10,101 bases of DNA from Pseudomonadota bacterium (GTDB taxonomy: Bacteria; Pseudomonadota; Gammaproteobacteria; Burkholderiales; Burkholderiaceae_C), in assembly GCA_023390985.1 (NCBI GenBank), contig JAEWBU010000179.1, positions 1-10,101 of the forward strand, given 5' to 3'. A program made the translations under genes and the position numbers. Under the pieces are notes generated by a model, which worked only from the letters and a program-made list of their open reading frames with translations, was not told the DNA's origin and did not search any database. This document shows, piece by piece, positions 7,673 to 10,101 of this stretch (position 1 is the first letter of the stretch; every line of letters begins with the position of its first letter).

Positions 7673-7747
7673 GTTTTCTCCAGTGGCGTCCCGTGATTGT
7701 CCCGCCACCGGCAATCCCTGCCGGAAAGGGAGTGTTAGCCTTGGACG

Positions 7748-8182
7748 ATGTTCAATCCCTCCCAGGAAGACGTGCGCCGCTTCTTTTGCGGCGTCCACGT
7801 GAAGGCGCGCGGCGGCGCGCCGCTGGACGCGCTGGAGACGCTGGCCAGCCAGTGGCTGCAGGAGCACCCCGAATACGACCCCGACATGGCCGATGCCGAG
7901 GCCGCCGTGGCCCGGGTCTACGACGGCGCGGACGGGCAGACCAATCCGTTCCTGCACCTGGCCATGCACCTGTCGATCAGCGAGCAGTGCTCGATCGACC
8001 AGCCGCGCGGCATCCGGCAGGCGGTGGAGTTGCTCGCGGCCCGGCGCGCTTCGCTGCACGACGCGCACCACGAGGCCATGGAGTGCCTGGGGCAGATGCT
8101 GTGGGAAAGCCAGCGCGCCGGCCGGCCGCCGGACGGCGATGCCTACGTGGCCTGCGTGCAGCGCCGCGCGACCCGCGACTGA
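7748..8182 (+). CDS. DUF1841 family protein
   Basis: A 144-residue soluble protein of the DUF1841 family, found mainly in beta- and gammaproteobacteria, with no known function. Family hallmarks are the start MFNPSQEDVRRFFCGVH, the central NPFLHLAMHLSISEQ (73-87), then DQPRGIR (90-96), and the C-terminal HDAHHEAMECLGQMLWESQRAG (108-129) with PPDGDAY. Several His residues in these conserved helices (77, 81, 108, 111, 112) could bind a metal, but this is a guess from their spacing. The ATG at 7748 is the first possible start after an in-frame TAG at 7736; only a weak GGA lies close upstream, while a better GGGAG is 15 bases away. It diverges from the thiolase gene and is followed by a bidirectional terminator. 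Confidence 0.9.
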   Translation: MFNPSQEDVRRFFCGVHVKARGGAPLDALETLASQWLQEHPEYDPDMADAEAAVARVYDGADGQTNPFLHLAMHLSISEQCSIDQPRGIRQAVELLAARRASLHDAHHEAMECLGQMLWESQRAGRPPDGDAYVACVQRRATRD

Positions 8183-8201
8183 CGTCGTCCGGCACCCAAC
8201 G

Positions 8202-8236
8202 AAAAAGGCCCGCATCAGCGGGCCTTGCTTCTTCTT
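8202..8236 (-). terminator. Bidirectional intrinsic terminator, mainly for the cytochrome c gene
   Basis: A perfect 9-bp stem AAGGCCCGC (8205-8213) and GCGGGCCTT (8218-8226) closes on a 4-base loop ATCA. On the minus strand the stem runs into TTTTT (complement of 8202-8206), giving a classic terminator 33 bases past the cytochrome stop. On the plus strand it is followed by TT then GCTTCTTCTT, good enough to also stop the DUF1841 transcript 20 bases after its stop codon. Confidence 0.88.
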
Positions 8237-8258
8237 GCCGCACGAAGCGGCGTGGCTT

Positions 8259-8978
8259 CTACTTGTGGCTGCCGCCGTGGAAGCGGCTCTCGGGCACGGT
8301 CTTCAGGTCGCCTTCGAGGCTGCCGATGTAGTCGGCCATGGCCTTGAGGTCGGCGGTGCTGAACTGCTTGGCGATGCCGCCCATGATGCCGTTGTTGCGG
8401 CCCACGGCCTGGTTGTTCTCCTGCTTGTACGCCTTGAGCGCGACGAACAGGTAGTCCCGGTGCTGGCCGGCGATCTTCGGATAGTTGGGGGCGATCGGCT
8501 TGGAGAAGTTGGCGCCGTGGCAGGACACGCAGGCCGCCTTCTGCAGCAGCGCGGCCACTTGCGGGCTGGGTTCACGGCTGAGTTTCTCCGGAGCGGTGGA
8601 CTGGCCGGCCAGCTTGGAGTAGTAGGCGGCGATGTCCTTGATGTCCTGCTCGGAAAGCTGGTCGGCGATGCCGCGCATGGTCGGGTGCTTGCGCTCGCCG
8701 GTCTTGTACGCGGCCAGCGCGGACTCGATGTAGGTGGCGGTCTGGCCCGCGATCATGGGTACGCGGTGCACCTCGGGGAAGCTGGCCTGGTAACCGGGGA
8801 TGTTGTGGCAACCCAGGCACATGGCGATCTTGGCCTGCAGCGATGCCGGGCTGGCCGGCTCGGCGGCGGGCTTGGACGCTGCGGCGGCGGGCGCCGAAGC
8901 GGCGGGCGCCTGGGCCTGGGCGAATCCGGTCGCTGACGCGACAAGCAGGGCGAAAAGCGTGGTCAACAACTTATTCAT
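8259..8978 (-). CDS. Periplasmic diheme c-type cytochrome (cytochrome c4 family)
   Basis: A 239-residue exported electron carrier with two cytochrome c domains. A signal peptide covers about residues 1-22 (MNKLL, a hydrophobic core, then FAQA cleavage sites), then an Ala/Pro/Ser-rich linker to about 46. Covalent haem sites are CLGCH (54-58) and CVSCH (150-154). Likely axial methionines are Met101 in HPTMRGIADQLS and Met199 in GIMGGIAKQFS, at equivalent places before the DIKDIAAYYS and DLKAMADYIG helices. c4 cytochromes pass electrons from the bc1 complex to terminal oxidases such as cbb3; that role is inferred from the family. Basic C-terminus FHGGSHK. No Shine-Dalgarno is seen before the ATG, but a perfect TATAAT lies about 50 bases upstream and a terminator follows, so it is a single-gene unit. 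Confidence 0.93.
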   Translation of the reverse strand: MNKLLTTLFALLVASATGFAQAQAPAASAPAAAASKPAAEPASPASLQAKIAMCLGCHNIPGYQASFPEVHRVPMIAGQTATYIESALAAYKTGERKHPTMRGIADQLSEQDIKDIAAYYSKLAGQSTAPEKLSREPSPQVAALLQKAACVSCHGANFSKPIAPNYPKIAGQHRDYLFVALKAYKQENNQAVGRNNGIMGGIAKQFSTADLKAMADYIGSLEGDLKTVPESRFHGGSHK

Positions 8979-9024
8979 TTTGCGCGCACAATCGACAAGC
9001 GTCCGTTATTCAGATCAACCGGCG

Positions 9025-9030
9025 ATTATA
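9025..9030 (-). promoter_or_regulatory. Consensus -10 box of the cytochrome c gene
   Basis: The minus strand reads TATAATCG at this place, a perfect sigma-70 -10 hexamer, the only one seen in an otherwise GC-rich gap. Transcription would start near 9018, leaving a leader of about 40 bases before the ATG at 8978. No recognisable -35 box is present at 16-18 bases, so an activator or another upstream contact may be needed. Confidence 0.5.
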
Positions 9031-9071
9031 GGGGCCGCACCTCAGCGGCCCGGCCGCCCGCAAACCCTCGC

Positions 9072-9914
9072 ATGAAATTCCAAGGCTCCCAGAACTACGT
9101 CGCCACGCAGGACCTGATGCTGGCGGTGAACGCGTCCATCACGCTCAAGCGGCCGCTCCTGGTCAAGGGCGAGCCCGGGACCGGCAAGACGATGCTGGCC
9201 GAGGAAGTGGCCCAGGCGCTCGACATGCCCCTGTTGCAGTGGCACATCAAGTCGACCACCAAGGCGCAGCAAGGCCTGTACGAATATGACGCCGTCTCGC
9301 GCCTTCGCGACTCGCAACTGGGCGACGAGAAGGTCAAGGACATCCACAACTACATCGTCAAGGGCGTGCTCTGGCAGGCGTTCACCGCCGACCGTCCCGT
9401 GGCGCTGCTGATCGACGAGATCGACAAGGCCGACATCGAATTCCCCAACGACCTGCTGCGCGAGCTGGACCGGATGGAGTTCTATGTCTACGAGACCCGC
9501 GAGCTGGTGAAGGCCAGGCACCGCCCGCTGGTGTTCATCACCTCCAACAACGAGAAGGAGTTGCCCGACGCGTTCCTGCGCCGCTGCTTCTTCCACTACA
9601 TCAAGTTCCCCGACGCCGACACGATGAAGAAGATCGTGGACGTGCACTTCCCCGGCCTGAAGAAGGAGCTGCTCACCGCGGCGATGAAGACCTTCTACGA
9701 CGTGCGCAACCTGCCGGGCCTGAAGAAGAAGCCCAGCACGTCCGAGCTGCTGGACTGGCTCAAGCTGCTGGTCGCCGAGGACATCCCGCTCGAAGCGCTG
9801 CAGAGCAAGGACGACAAGGTGGCCGTGCCGCCGCTGGTCGGCGCGCTACTGAAGAACGAACAGGACGTCACGCTGTTCGAGAAGCTGGTGTTCATGCAGC
9901 GGCACAACCGCTGA
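9072..9914 (+). CDS. MoxR-family AAA+ ATPase (CoxD-like)
   Basis: A 280-residue cytoplasmic AAA+ ATPase of the MoxR group, chaperone-like enzymes that usually work with a von Willebrand factor A (VWA) protein to mature or insert metal centres into target enzymes. Walker A is GEPGTGKT (33-40), Walker B is LLIDEID (112-118, Asp115-Glu116), sensor 1 is TSNN (157-160), an arginine finger candidate is Arg170 or Arg171 in DAFLRRCFF, and the C-terminal lid holds PSTSELLDWLKLL (221-233). The MKFQGSQNYVATQDL start is usual for the subfamily; no Shine-Dalgarno is apparent. It diverges from the cytochrome gene and is followed 10 bases later by a small membrane protein. In related genomes a VWA/CoxE-like gene is often the next partner, and would lie beyond this window. 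Confidence 0.92.
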   Translation: MKFQGSQNYVATQDLMLAVNASITLKRPLLVKGEPGTGKTMLAEEVAQALDMPLLQWHIKSTTKAQQGLYEYDAVSRLRDSQLGDEKVKDIHNYIVKGVLWQAFTADRPVALLIDEIDKADIEFPNDLLRELDRMEFYVYETRELVKARHRPLVFITSNNEKELPDAFLRRCFFHYIKFPDADTMKKIVDVHFPGLKKELLTAAMKTFYDVRNLPGLKKKPSTSELLDWLKLLVAEDIPLEALQSKDDKVAVPPLVGALLKNEQDVTLFEKLVFMQRHNR

Positions 9915-9924
9915 CGCGCGGCCG

Positions 9925-10101
9925 ATGGACCCGCGCCTGCTCGAAGGCCTCACCGACGCGATCGGTTTCCTCGCCGGTGTTCTCCTGGCCTATGTGATCG
10001 GCCGCCTCATCGGATTCGACCCGCTCGCGCCCGGCCACGGCGGTGACGCCATCGGCGGCATCGTGCTGGCGGGCCTGGGCGGCGGCGCCGGCGTGCAGCT
10101 G
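9925..10101 (+). CDS. Small membrane protein, partial (cut by window end)
   Basis: An open frame of 59 codons runs from ATG 9925 to the last base with no stop, so the 3' end is missing. It starts 10 bases after the moxR-like stop, on the same strand, and is probably cotranscribed. The visible part has a short polar start (MDPRLLEGLTDA), one clear hydrophobic segment at about 13-30 (IGFLAGVLLAYVIGRLIG), a loop DPLAPGHGGDA, and a second Gly-rich hydrophobic stretch from about 42 that could be another membrane helix. Weak GCG-rich sequence lies before the start and no good ribosome binding site is seen, so translation may depend on coupling. I do not recognise a family. Codon use matches the neighbours. 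Confidence 0.65.
   Translation, partial: MDPRLLEGLTDAIGFLAGVLLAYVIGRLIGFDPLAPGHGGDAIGGIVLAGLGGGAGVQL

Noticed and set aside
7673..8215. Upstream extension of the thiolase reading frame
   Set aside because: It lies opposite the DUF1841 gene, lacks thiolase sequence, and the ATG at 7672 has a good ribosome binding site.
7893..8936. A 347-codon plus-strand open frame running from DUF1841 across the cytochrome gene
   Set aside because: It overlaps two well-supported genes, passes through the terminator hairpin and has repetitive Gly/Leu/Val composition from the opposite strand.

Overview
The window is ordinary-looking chromosomal DNA from a high-GC bacterium, most likely a betaproteobacterium of the Burkholderiales (Comamonadaceae-like). 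The clues are strong G/C bias at third codon positions, the gene set (DUF1841, a diheme c4-type cytochrome with an Ala/Pro linker, a 3-oxoadipyl-CoA thiolase, a KefF/KefC pair, a MoxR-type ATPase) and a consensus TATAAT promoter before the cytochrome. This placement is inference; there is no rRNA or species marker in the window. I see no tRNA, IS element, CRISPR array or phage gene, and no gene-free stretch longer than about 155 bases.

Layout, left to right. A tRNA wobble methyltransferase (trmL, +) is followed by a membrane fatty-acid-hydroxylase/sterol-desaturase-type di-iron enzyme (+), which ends at a strong intrinsic terminator near 1426-1456. Next come two minus-strand genes in tandem, an orphan ParA-type ATPase and a MaoC/HtdZ-like hydratase. 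Divergent from parA is a KefF/KefG-type flavodoxin-fold oxidoreductase (+), overlapping by one base a KefC-type glutathione-gated K+/H+ antiporter. These last two form a clear electrophile-response K+ efflux unit. It converges on a TauE/SafE-type membrane permease (-).

From a shared divergent promoter region near 5906-5990, a small unrecognised soluble protein of 146 aa runs right (+). It converges, with only 4 bases between stop codons, on a 3-oxoadipyl-CoA thiolase (pcaF, -). Divergent from the thiolase is a DUF1841 protein (+). A near-perfect bidirectional hairpin (8202-8236) separates it from the minus-strand diheme cytochrome c. Divergent from the cytochrome is a MoxR-family AAA+ ATPase (+), followed 10 bases later by a small membrane protein cut off by the window end.

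Only three sets of genes look functionally or transcriptionally linked: kefF-like/kefC, parA/maoC-like, and moxR/small membrane protein. The rest are independent housekeeping or metabolic genes. I do not see a convincing new multi-gene system. The points most worth checking are unusual residues in a pore helix of the KefC protein, the partnerless ParA, the uncharacterised 146-aa gene, the possibly leaderless kefF-like mRNA and the MoxR module continuing beyond the window.
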